DNA of 46,398 bases from the NCBI GenBank assembly GCA_943330855.2, contig CALQJI020000039.1, forward strand, positions 1 to 46,398, written 5' to 3'. The translations under genes were made by a program, and so were the position numbers. Below, piece by piece: positions 39,560 to 46,398 of this stretch. Source of the DNA: Klebsiella pneumoniae. GTDB lineage: Bacteria > Verrucomicrobiota > Verrucomicrobiia > Limisphaerales > SXTU01. The notes under the pieces are model-generated. The model was not told the origin of the DNA. It saw nothing but the letters and a program-made list of their open reading frames with translations, and did no database searches. The stretch's first letter is position 1. Every line of letters starts with the position of its first letter.

Positions 39560-40795
39560 ATGAGCCGTCTCCTTCTCGTCGTGCTGTTCGCGTTCCTTCC
39601 GGTCGTCTCCGGCGCGGACTGGCCGCAGTGGCGCGGCCCGGATGAGAACGGCATTTCCGCCGAGCGCCTGCCCGCGAAGCCGGACTTCACCACCGTCCTT
39701 TGGCAGAAAAAAGTGGGCACGGGTTTCTCTACAGTCGCGGTCGCGGAAGGCCGCGTCTTCACGCTCGGGCACAGTGGTGCGAAGGACGGCGGGAGCGAGA
39801 CGGTCTGGTGTTTCCACGCGGAGACCGGCGCGGAGATTTGGCAGCACAGCTACCCGGCCCCGTTGATTGCCCGTTTCTACGAGGGCGGCCCGGGTGCGAC
39901 GCCGACGGTGCGCGGGGGAAAGGTTTTCACTTACAGTAAACACGGCCGACTGCATTGCTACGAAGCGGCTACGGGCAAGGTGATTTGGCAACGCGACATG
40001 CTGGACGAAGCCGGTCTGGACGAACCGCCGGAGTGGGGCTTCGCGTGCTCGCCGTATTTCCTGACCGACGACACGTTGCTCATCGAGGCTGGAGCCACGT
40101 TCGCCCTCGATGCGGCGACGGGAAAAGTGCGTTGGAAGAGTCAGCGCTTCACCCCCGCCTATGGCACGCCGAAAGCCTTCACGGCGGACGGACGGAAACT
40201 CCTCGCGGTGATGAAGACCGAGGGGTTGGTCGTGCTGGACGCGGGCAACGGGGCGACCGTGGCCACGGCGGATTGGAAGACGTCCTTCGACACTACGGCC
40301 ACCACGCCGATCATTCACGGCGGTAAGATTTTCATCTCCACCGGCTACGACCGGGGCTGCGCGCTCTTCGAGCTGGCGGGCGACCAACTGAAGAAGAGCT
40401 ACGAGCACAAGCTCCTGTCCAACCACATGAACAACAGCGTGCTGATCGACGGGCATCTCTACGGGTTCGACGGCACCGCGCACCGGGGCCGGCCCACGGA
40501 GTTCGTCTGCCTCGAGCTCGCCACCGGGAAGGAGAAGTGGCGCGTGCCGCCAGCAGTGGGTTTGGGCTGCGGCTCCGTGATGGCCACGGCCGACGGCACG
40601 CTGCTGATCCTCAGCGAGCGCGGGGAGTTGCTCACGGCTCCGGCCACGCCCGCCGGGTTCAAAGCCACAGCCCGGCACCAAGTGCTCGGCGGTCGTTGCT
40701 GGACGGTCCCGGTGCTGGCTCACGGGCGCATCTACTGCCGGAACGCTCGCGGTGACTTGGTTTGCGTGAAGGCGGGGGTTGCTTCACCGCCGTGA
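39560..40795 (+). CDS. Exported PQQ-like beta-propeller protein (2)
   Basis: A 411-residue protein, family relative of the gene at 38183. Signal peptide about 1-18. It begins WPQWRGPDENGIS, a match for WPAWRGPTRDG of the partner, and shows the same blade ends (FHAETGAEIW, YEAATGKVIW, ALDAATGKVRW, LELATGKEKW). The two propellers are divergent with 120 bp between their starts, suggesting a shared control region and possibly a joint function. No catalytic site is identified. Periplasmic or surface location is inferred from the signal peptide. Confidence 0.9.
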   Translation: MSRLLLVVLFAFLPVVSGADWPQWRGPDENGISAERLPAKPDFTTVLWQKKVGTGFSTVAVAEGRVFTLGHSGAKDGGSETVWCFHAETGAEIWQHSYPAPLIARFYEGGPGATPTVRGGKVFTYSKHGRLHCYEAATGKVIWQRDMLDEAGLDEPPEWGFACSPYFLTDDTLLIEAGATFALDAATGKVRWKSQRFTPAYGTPKAFTADGRKLLAVMKTEGLVVLDAGNGATVATADWKTSFDTTATTPIIHGGKIFISTGYDRGCALFELAGDQLKKSYEHKLLSNHMNNSVLIDGHLYGFDGTAHRGRPTEFVCLELATGKEKWRVPPAVGLGCGSVMATADGTLLILSERGELLTAPATPAGFKATARHQVLGGRCWTVPVLAHGRIYCRNARGDLVCVKAGVASPP

Positions 40796-40973
40796 GCTGC
40801 GTCGCAAAGTCAGTTTGGTGGATCGCTTGCTCCAGAACCCCAGCTTCCCCGTTGCAGCCCGAACATTCTCACGGTGTTGAAGCGGCGTGGCGGAATTTCA
40901 ACACGTCGTCCCGCTCAAGTTCAGCCCTGACTTCGCGCTTTTGCAAATGCCGCGCGCTCCGTAGCCTCGCGCT

Positions 40974-41966
40974 ATGAAAGCTGCGTTCATCACTGCTCCC
41001 TGCCCCGCCGAGGGCATTCAGTTCGGCGAACTTCCGCAACCGCAGCCGCGCGTTGGCGAAGTGCTCGTCCGCGTGCGCGCCGTCGCGGTCAACCCGATCG
41101 ACACATACGTCCGCGCCGGCTTGGTGAAGATGAACCTGCCCTCGCCCTTCATCATCGGCTGCGACCTCGCGGGCGTCGTCGAGGCCATCGGCGCGGAAAC
41201 GGCGCGCTTCCAGCCCGGCGATCGGGTGTGGTGCTCGAACCAAGGTCTCTTCGGTCGCCAGGGAACCTTCGCAGAATTCGCCTGCGTCGAGGAACGGTGG
41301 TTGAACCCCACCCCCGCTGCCGTGCGCGACGAAGATGCGGCCGCCGTCGCACTCGTGGGCATCACGGCGCACCTCGGATTGTTCGCAAAGGCCCGGCTAC
41401 AAGCGGGCGAAACGGTCTTCATCAATGGCGGCGCAGGTGGCGTCGGCTCGATGGTGGTGCAGCTTGCGAAGGCCGTCGGCGCACGCGTCATCGCCACCGC
41501 TGGCAGCGACGAGCGCGTGGCCAAGGCTCGGGCCTTCGGGGCGGACCTGGCGTTGAACTACCGCACGCAAGATGTGGCCGCCGCCGTGAAGGAATTCGCG
41601 CCCGGGGGTGTGAATGTCTTTTGGGAGACACAGCGCGAGCCGGACTTCGACCGCGCCGTGCCGTTGCTCGCGCCGCGCGGGCGTTTCGTGCTGATGGCCG
41701 GGCGCGAGGCGCGGCCTGTGTTTCCAGTAGGGCCGTTCTACGTGAAGGACTGTTCACTGCACGGATTCGCGATGTTCAACGCCACGCCAGACGAGCAGCG
41801 CCCGTGTGCCGCAGACCTGAACCGCTGGCTCGCCGAAGGCAAGGTGCGTGCGAACATTAATCGCCTCCTGCCACTCGCCGAAGCCGCCACCGCGCATCGT
41901 TTGCAGGAGGAAAGCACGTTGCAAAAAACCGGCTCACTCGCGGGCAAGATCGTGCTAACGCCGTGA
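40974..41966 (+). CDS. Zinc-independent medium-chain dehydrogenase (quinone-oxidoreductase type)
   Basis: A 330-residue protein of the MDR superfamily. The N-terminal catalytic domain has VRVRAVAVNPIDTYVRAG and FIIGCDLAGVVEAIG. The Rossmann domain starts at NGGAGGVGSMVVQLAKAVGARV, followed by AFGADLALNYR. The zinc-binding Cys/His residues of classic alcohol dehydrogenases are absent, as in NADPH:quinone reductases (QOR/zeta-crystallin group). It probably uses NADPH to reduce quinones or alkenals in the cytoplasm. The start at 40974 is the only plausible ATG. It stands alone, 275 bp upstream of rplU. Confidence 0.9.
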   Translation: MKAAFITAPCPAEGIQFGELPQPQPRVGEVLVRVRAVAVNPIDTYVRAGLVKMNLPSPFIIGCDLAGVVEAIGAETARFQPGDRVWCSNQGLFGRQGTFAEFACVEERWLNPTPAAVRDEDAAAVALVGITAHLGLFAKARLQAGETVFINGGAGGVGSMVVQLAKAVGARVIATAGSDERVAKARAFGADLALNYRTQDVAAAVKEFAPGGVNVFWETQREPDFDRAVPLLAPRGRFVLMAGREARPVFPVGPFYVKDCSLHGFAMFNATPDEQRPCAADLNRWLAEGKVRANINRLLPLAEAATAHRLQEESTLQKTGSLAGKIVLTP

Positions 41967-42185
41967 CGATGTGGAGGGTAGAGGAGCAGCGGCAACCCCG
42001 CCTTGGGACCGAGCGCGCGCCGTTTTCCCCCATGGATAAGGACAAATGACGACGGATGGCGGCTTCACGTTTCAGTCACGCCCAACCTCTGTTCCGATGT
42101 CCATTTGTGGTGAATTCTCCATCGTTCCGACCCAAGCGATGGGGTCGCTTAGGTGGTCAGCGAACACGATAAGCAAAATGCCGTG

Positions 42186-42214
42186 TTGACACGTCGGTGC
42201 AACTTTGGTGTCAT
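42186..42214 (+). promoter_or_regulatory. Probable promoter of rplU-rpmA
   Basis: A perfect TTGACA (42186-42191) is followed after 17 bases by TGTCAT (42209-42214), a 4/6 match to the -10. The leader between it and the rplU ATG is only about 20 bases. In that leader the Shine-Dalgarno AAGGGA (42228-42233) is the right arm of TCCCTT-TT-AAGGGA (42220-42233), so it could be hidden in a hairpin or a dimer operator. Confidence 0.5.
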
Positions 42215-42241
42215 CCGCCTCCCTTTTAAGGGAACAAACTT

Positions 42242-42553
42242 ATGTATGCAGTTTTAGAAACAGGCGGGAAGCAGTATCGCGTTGTTGCCGGTGAAACGCT
42301 CGAAATCGAGCGCATCGCCATCGAGGCCGGGCAGACAGTCACGTTTGACCGCGTGTTGCTGGTCAACGCAGACGGCAAGCTCAGTGTCGGCAGCCCCACG
42401 GTCGCTTCGGCGACCGTATTGGCCGATGTGGTGGCCCACAAGCGCGGCCAAAAGCTTATTGCTTTCAAGATGAAGCGCCGTAAAGGCTACCACCGCACGG
42501 TGGGCCACCGGCAGGAACTCACGGTCGTCAAAATCAAGGAAATCAAAGCTTAA
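42242..42553 (+). CDS. rplU: Ribosomal protein bL21
   Basis: A 103-residue bL21 of normal length: MYAVLETGGKQYRVVAGE at the start, the VLLVNADGKLSVGSPTV middle part, and the 23S-binding basic end KRRKGYHRTVGHRQELT. It binds 23S rRNA in the large subunit with L20. The ATG has a good AAGGGA 8 bases upstream, unusual in this window. First gene of the rplU-rpmA pair. Confidence 0.98.
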   Translation: MYAVLETGGKQYRVVAGETLEIERIAIEAGQTVTFDRVLLVNADGKLSVGSPTVASATVLADVVAHKRGQKLIAFKMKRRKGYHRTVGHRQELTVVKIKEIKA

Positions 42554-42592
42554 GCGCGGGCTGGTTCGCCAGCTCCGCCTGAAAGAAATTTT

Positions 42593-42889
42593 ATGGCACA
42601 TAAGAAAGGTCAAGGCAGTAGCCGTAACGGGCGCGATTCAAATTCGAAGCGCCGTGGCGTCAAGGCGTTCGGCGGCGAATACGTCTCCGCCGGCAGCATC
42701 ATCATCCGCCAGGTCGGATCCAAGTTTAACGCGGGAGCGAACGTCGGCACGGGCCGCGACTGGACGCTCTTCGCCCTCGTAGACGGGCACGTCGCGTTCG
42801 AGAAGGACAAACGCCGCGTGGGCGTCACCCCTCTTCCCGCTCCAGTGGCCGCAGAGGTGGCAGCGACAGCGACTGCCGCAACGAACTGA
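42593..42889 (+). CDS. rpmA: Ribosomal protein bL27
   Basis: A 98-residue bL27. It begins [18 protein letters not shown], so the N-terminus that reaches into the peptidyl-transferase centre is exposed directly, without the cleaved extension found in Firmicutes. Conserved [21 protein letters not shown] and FNAGANVG follow. The C-terminal 15 residues are an Ala/Val-rich extension beyond the core fold. It lies 39 bp after rplU in the same operon and is followed by a terminator. Confidence 0.98.
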   Translation: MAHKKGQGSSRNGRDSNSKRRGVKAFGGEYVSAGSIIIRQVGSKFNAGANVGTGRDWTLFALVDGHVAFEKDKRRVGVTPLPAPVAAEVAATATAATN

Positions 42890-42912
42890 CCCTGCGCCAG
42901 CGCGCATTCACG

Positions 42913-42938
42913 GGCGAGGCTCCGGCCTCGCCTTTTTT
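42913..42938 (+). terminator. Rho-independent terminator of rplU-rpmA
   Basis: An 8-bp perfect stem ggcgaggc / gcctcgcc (42913-42920, 42925-42932) with a four-base loop tccg, then six T. It ends the ribosomal pair 24 bp after the rpmA stop and separates it from obgE, which is often in the same operon in other bacteria. It is the clearest intrinsic terminator in the window. Confidence 0.92.
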
Positions 42939-43088
42939 GTTGGTTGCAGCAGAATTTAGCCATGATGGACACAGACTGGAATTATTTCGACGGCTTGGCC
43001 GACCGCACTGGTTTCAGGCAAACTCTCATGGTTGGAGCTACGCCGCTTTGTCTCTCCTTCCGTATTGGTTCATTAGCCCTCCCCCCTC

Positions 43089-44297
43089 ATGTTCGTTGAC
43101 GAGATCAAAGTAATCGCGCGTGCCGGACACGGCGGGCGGGGTTGTATTGCGTTCTGCCGCGAGGCTTACCGGCCCAAGGGCGGGCCTGACGGCGGCAACG
43201 GCGGGCGCGGCGGCAGCGTGATTCTCGAGGCGGACCACGACTTAAACAATCTCATCGGGCAGTTCTACGTGCCTCGCCTCATTGCCGAAAAGGGTCAGCA
43301 CGGCTTGGGCAAGGGCATGGACGGCCACGCGGGCAAAGATCTGATTGTGAAAGTGCCCTGCGGCACCTTGGTCTGGAAGCTCCCTGACCCGCTTGAGGAC
43401 GCGGTGACAACCGAGGAGGATGATTCCGCAACCGCTCCGGTTGAGACTCAGAAGCGGTCCGTCGCGCAGGAGGCACCGGTGCTTATCCAGACGGCGAAGA
43501 GGCCCACGCTGCGTTTCGCCGGCGACAACATGGCAGAGGAGATTGATCTTTCGGCGGACGACGATGCGGGACCGGCTCAGATCGGGCCGGATGATGCGGA
43601 ACTGGTCGCCGATTTGACGGTGGACGGCCAGCAGTTCGTGCTTTGCAAGGGCGGCCGCGGAGGCTTGGGAAATCGAAACTTCGCCACCGCGCGCAACCAG
43701 ACGCCCCGTTTCGCACAACCGGGCGAGGAGGGCGGTGCTGGCACCTATCGCTTTGAGCTGCGGATGATGGCCGATGTCGGGATCGTGGGTTACCCCAACG
43801 CCGGCAAGTCCACGTTGCTCACGGCCATCTCCCGCGCGCGTCCGAAGATTGCGGCCTATCCCTTCACCACGCTCACGCCGCAAGTCGGCATCGTGGAATT
43901 CGCTGACTTCAAGCGGTTGACCCTCTGCGACGTGCCCGGCCTCATCGAGGGCGCGCACGAAAATGTCGGCCTCGGCCACGCATTCCTGCGCCACATCACG
44001 CGTTGCAAAATCCTCGTCATCCTGCTGGACATGGCGGGCACGGACGGGCGTGAGCCGTGGAGTGATTACGAGCAACTTCTCAACGAGCTGGAGCTTTACG
44101 ACCCCGTGCTGCTGGACAAGCCGCGCCTCGTCGTAGCAAACAAAATTGACGAGGCTGCGGCCGAGGTGAACTTGAAGAAATTCAAGCGCCGCGTCCCGCG
44201 CACCCCAGTGCTGGCCATCTCGGCCGCGTTCGATGAAGGAATTCCGAAGTTCAAGGACGCGATTCGCGAGGCGGTGCAGAAGACCGCAGCGACTTGA
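43089..44297 (+). CDS. obgE: GTPase Obg with an acidic insertion
   Basis: A 402-residue Obg/CgtA. The N-terminal glycine-rich Obg fold (1-225) is recognisable from [31 protein letters not shown] and [28 protein letters not shown]. The G domain begins [14 protein letters not shown] (231-244), with [10 protein letters not shown] and ANKID. Obg takes part in 50S assembly and stress control. Between [10 protein letters not shown] and ELVADLT, where other Obgs have about seven residues, there are about 72 (98-170), mostly acidic and disordered-looking (EEDD, SADDDAG). The usual C-terminal domain is absent or very short. No Shine-Dalgarno. Confidence 0.96.
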   Translation: MFVDEIKVIARAGHGGRGCIAFCREAYRPKGGPDGGNGGRGGSVILEADHDLNNLIGQFYVPRLIAEKGQHGLGKGMDGHAGKDLIVKVPCGTLVWKLPDPLEDAVTTEEDDSATAPVETQKRSVAQEAPVLIQTAKRPTLRFAGDNMAEEIDLSADDDAGPAQIGPDDAELVADLTVDGQQFVLCKGGRGGLGNRNFATARNQTPRFAQPGEEGGAGTYRFELRMMADVGIVGYPNAGKSTLLTAISRARPKIAAYPFTTLTPQVGIVEFADFKRLTLCDVPGLIEGAHENVGLGHAFLRHITRCKILVILLDMAGTDGREPWSDYEQLLNELELYDPVLLDKPRLVVANKIDEAAAEVNLKKFKRRVPRTPVLAISAAFDEGIPKFKDAIREAVQKTAAT

Positions 44298-44505
44298 AGC
44301 CGGATTGCCCAGCGCTCACGTCGAAAGGAGAAATTATTCCTCTCGACGCCCCGAGTGCGAGCCGTTAGACAGTTCTCCGCGTCGTTGGGAACTTCGGTGC
44401 GGTGGCGCAACTGGCCAGCTCAGGAACGCACGGGCGAGTGCCGGAAACAGGGCTTGGCGCCCTTCCAGACAACATTTACAGACAACCAACAAAACGAACA
44501 CGAAC

Positions 44506-44748
44506 ATGGCTGAAAAAACCATTGAACAGAAGGTCAAGGACATCATCGTCGAGCAGCTCGGCGTCAACGCCGATCAAGTAGTCCAGGAGGCCAAGTTCAT
44601 CGAGGACCTCGGGGCGGACTCCCTCGACACCGTCGAGCTGATCATGGCCCTCGAAGAAGAATTTGGCATCGAAGTGCCCGATGAAGAAGCCGAGAAGCTC
44701 GTCAGCGTCGGCGACGTCACCCGCTACATCGAGGAGAGCAAGAAGTAG
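44506..44748 (+). CDS. acpP: Acyl carrier protein
   Basis: An 80-residue acyl carrier protein. S39 in [13 protein letters not shown] is the site for the phosphopantetheine arm. The acidic helix II ([24 protein letters not shown]) is standard. It carries growing acyl chains to FabF and other enzymes of fatty-acid synthesis in the cytoplasm. ATG 44506 gives the family length; an open extension upstream runs through the spacer after obgE. fabF follows 59 bp downstream. Confidence 0.98.
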   Translation: MAEKTIEQKVKDIIVEQLGVNADQVVQEAKFIEDLGADSLDTVELIMALEEEFGIEVPDEEAEKLVSVGDVTRYIEESKK

Positions 44749-44766
44749 GCTGCAGCGCTTTCTCCA

Positions 44767-44807
44767 GGGCAGCCGGGCTGACATCAGCGCGCTGCCCCTT
44801 TTCTTTT
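44767..44807 (+). terminator. Hairpin with T-rich tail between acpP and fabF (possible attenuator)
   Basis: A 7-bp stem gggcagc / gctgccc (44767-44773, 44791-44797) with a 17-base loop is followed directly by ccttttctttt, which runs up to the fabF ATG. It looks like a partial terminator that would let acpP mRNA exceed fabF mRNA, the usual ratio of these proteins. The T-tract replaces a Shine-Dalgarno for fabF. Confidence 0.6.
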
Positions 44808-46067
44808 ATGGCAAGCAACGGGTCGGATCGCAGAGTTGTCATCACGGGCCTAGGCACGGTCACCGCGCTGGGGCACGACATTGACACCTTTTGGAAAAAC
44901 ATCATCGCTGGCCAGTGCGGCATTGATCGCATCACGTCCTTCGACCCGACGGCCTACGATTGCCAAATTGCTGCCGAGGTGAAGGACTTCGATCCTGTCC
45001 CGGCTTTCCCCTCCGCCAAGGAAGTCCGCCGCACTGACCGCTTCGCCCAGCTTGGCATCTACGCCGGTTGGCGCGCGCTCCAAGACTCCGGCATGGACCT
45101 CGACAAGCTCGATCGCGACCAGATCGGTGTGTTTATCGGTTCGGGCATTGGCGGCCTCCAAACCCACGACGACCAGCACACCGTGCTGATGAACAAAGGT
45201 CCGGGCCGCATCTCCCCCTTCCTCATCCCGATGATGATCCTGAACATGGCCTCCGGCGTGTTCAGTATGTATTACAAGCTACGCGGCCCCAACGTCGCCA
45301 CCTGCTCTGCCTGCGCCACCAGCACCCACGCACTTGGCGAAGCTTGGCGCTACGTCAAGATGGGAGATGCAAACGCCATCTTTGCCGGCGGTGCCGAAGC
45401 CGCTGTCTGCGAAATGGGCATCGGCGGATTCGCCGCCATGCGCGCCCTCTCCACCCGCAACGCCGAGCCCAAGCGCGCCTCCCGCCCCTTTGATAAAGAC
45501 CGCGACGGCTTCGTCATGGGCGAAGGTGCCGCCGTCCTCGTCGTCGAGGAGCTCGAACACGCCAAAGCTCGCGGCGCGCGCATCTACTGTGAACTCGTCG
45601 GCTACGGCAACACCGCCGACGCCAATCACCTCACCGCCCCTGCGCCTGATGGCGAAGGGGCGGCCCGCTGCATGAAGATGGCCCTCCGCAGCGCCGGCCT
45701 CCGCCCCGAGGACATCTCCTACATCAACGCCCACGGCACCAGCACCCCGCAGGGCGATGTCTGCGAAACGCTGGCCATCAAATCCGTCTTTGGCGACCAC
45801 GCCAAGAAACTCGCCGTCAGCTCGACCAAAGGCGCGACCGGTCACTTGCTCGGCGCGGCGGGCGCGGCGGAGATGGCCCTCTGCGCGAAAGCCCTTCAGA
45901 TGCAGATCGCCCCGCCCACACTGAACCTCGAAAATCCCGACCCTCAGTGCGATCTCGACTACGTGCCACACACCGCGCGCGAGATGAGGATTGAGGCCAT
46001 TGCCAACAACTCCTTCGGCTTCGGTGGCCACAACGCCACCGTCATCGCCAAGCGATTCGTCGACTAG
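44808..46067 (+). CDS. fabF: 3-oxoacyl-ACP synthase II
   Basis: A 419-residue condensing enzyme of the KAS II type. The catalytic cysteine is C169 (TCSACATSTHA); H309 in INAHGTSTPQGD, K341 (STKGATGH) and H346 complete the site. It elongates acyl-ACP with malonyl-ACP in the cytoplasm. N-terminal RRVVITGLGTVTALG and C-terminal NNSFGFGGHN are standard. The gene follows acpP, the usual order. No Shine-Dalgarno is present; a T-rich tract precedes the ATG. Confidence 0.97.
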   Translation: MASNGSDRRVVITGLGTVTALGHDIDTFWKNIIAGQCGIDRITSFDPTAYDCQIAAEVKDFDPVPAFPSAKEVRRTDRFAQLGIYAGWRALQDSGMDLDKLDRDQIGVFIGSGIGGLQTHDDQHTVLMNKGPGRISPFLIPMMILNMASGVFSMYYKLRGPNVATCSACATSTHALGEAWRYVKMGDANAIFAGGAEAAVCEMGIGGFAAMRALSTRNAEPKRASRPFDKDRDGFVMGEGAAVLVVEELEHAKARGARIYCELVGYGNTADANHLTAPAPDGEGAARCMKMALRSAGLRPEDISYINAHGTSTPQGDVCETLAIKSVFGDHAKKLAVSSTKGATGHLLGAAGAAEMALCAKALQMQIAPPTLNLENPDPQCDLDYVPHTAREMRIEAIANNSFGFGGHNATVIAKRFVD

Positions 46068-46251
46068 CCCGAAAACCGGAGCGGCGGGAGCGTGTCTGAC
46101 AGCCTTGTGAATTTAGCCCCGGAACCCTTTCACCTCGCCACGGCTCGGCGGCGAAGTGATCGGGCTTTATCGGCGACCGCAAGCAACACCACGCGACCGA
46201 TGATTCGCGCCCATCAGGTGGGAACAACCGAGAGTCCCTGTGATGCGCCAC

Positions 46252-46398
46252 CGTATTGACTCACGGCTAAATGTTACCGGGGGCAGGGGACCGTCAGGTC
46301 TTCGTTGACTCACGATCTAGTTTACCCAAGGCAGTGAAGAATTTCTTCAGCTTGGCCTCAATCCTTTTCTTCAACTCGTAGGGATCCATCCCGGCGTG
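46252..46398. repeat. Right copy of 147-bp inverted terminal repeat
   Basis: Exact reverse complement of 1-147, ending at the last base of the window. The neighbouring 184 bases (46068-46251) after fabF hold no recognisable gene. The inner flanks of the two copies do not match, so there is no visible target duplication across this interval. Confidence 0.85.
46294..46398 (-). CDS. C-terminal fragment of a transposase-like protein (second copy, partial)
   Basis: Identical to the fragment at 1-105 but on the minus strand, entering from the right edge and ending with TGA at 46294-46296. Both fragments read inward, so the elements they belong to face each other with their 3' ends towards this segment. 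Confidence 0.45.
   Translation of the reverse strand, partial: HAGMDPYELKKRIEAKLKKFFTALGKLDRESTKT

Overview
The window is a 46.4-kb, GC-rich bacterial chromosomal segment. Its gene content points to the Verrucomicrobiota, probably the Limisphaerales/Pedosphaera-type lineage of the PVC group. The indicators are a pseudopilin with the [18 protein letters not shown] leader, two very large membrane-dehydrogenase/HEAT/cytochrome c proteins of the PVC type, ThuA domains, a sulfatase, a Tat-exported Gfo/Idh/MocA oxidoreductase, PQQ-type beta-propellers, and starts that mostly lack a Shine-Dalgarno. This is inferred from families read by eye; no search was run.

Layout. 1-147 and 46252-46398 are identical inverted copies of one sequence that carries the 3' end of a transposase-like gene. 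0.3-6.2 kb: a zinc-ribbon protein, an EVE-domain protein, a nuclease, a sulfatase, a two-subunit class I fumarase and hflX. 6.8-10.6 kb: a histidine-kinase cascade ending in a decayed response regulator. 10.6-14.4 kb: ThuA, PmoA-like and Gfo/Idh genes for exported sugar or glycan metabolism, then a pilin-like protein. 14.6-17.1 kb, minus strand: a lipoprotein, a pseudopilin and an LpxR-type lipid A deacylase. 17.3-24.0 kb: a second copy of the zinc-ribbon protein, a 1719-aa ThuA/dehydrogenase/HEAT/cytochrome c/ThuA fusion and a PEP-hydrolase-like TIM barrel. 24.1-30.3 kb: tRNA-Glu, uvrA and a TPR protein. 30.5-34.8 kb: a lipoprotein/coiled-coil pair, a BNR-type protein and an ABC exporter. 34.9-40.8 kb: a second cytochrome c/HEAT protein and two divergent PQQ-like propellers. 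41.0-46.1 kb: a quinone-reductase-like gene, then the housekeeping block rplU-rpmA-obgE-acpP-fabF.

The most unusual signal is the repeats rather than any one gene. Several short palindromic elements (about 36-135 bp) lie between genes, and at least three repeat-derived stretches lie in frame inside conserved coding genes: two in uvrA and one in the large cytochrome gene at 34861. One uvrA insertion is made of two heptanucleotide tandem arrays, so loss or gain of a unit would shift the frame of a DNA-repair gene. This resembles the coding palindromic elements of Rickettsia and the heptamer repeats of cyanobacteria; I do not know of it being described in this group. Other points of interest are the two-copy zinc-ribbon family, the double-ThuA cytochrome fusion, an Obg with a 70-residue acidic insertion, a UvrA that has lost half of its first zinc site, and the decayed response regulator beside intact kinases.
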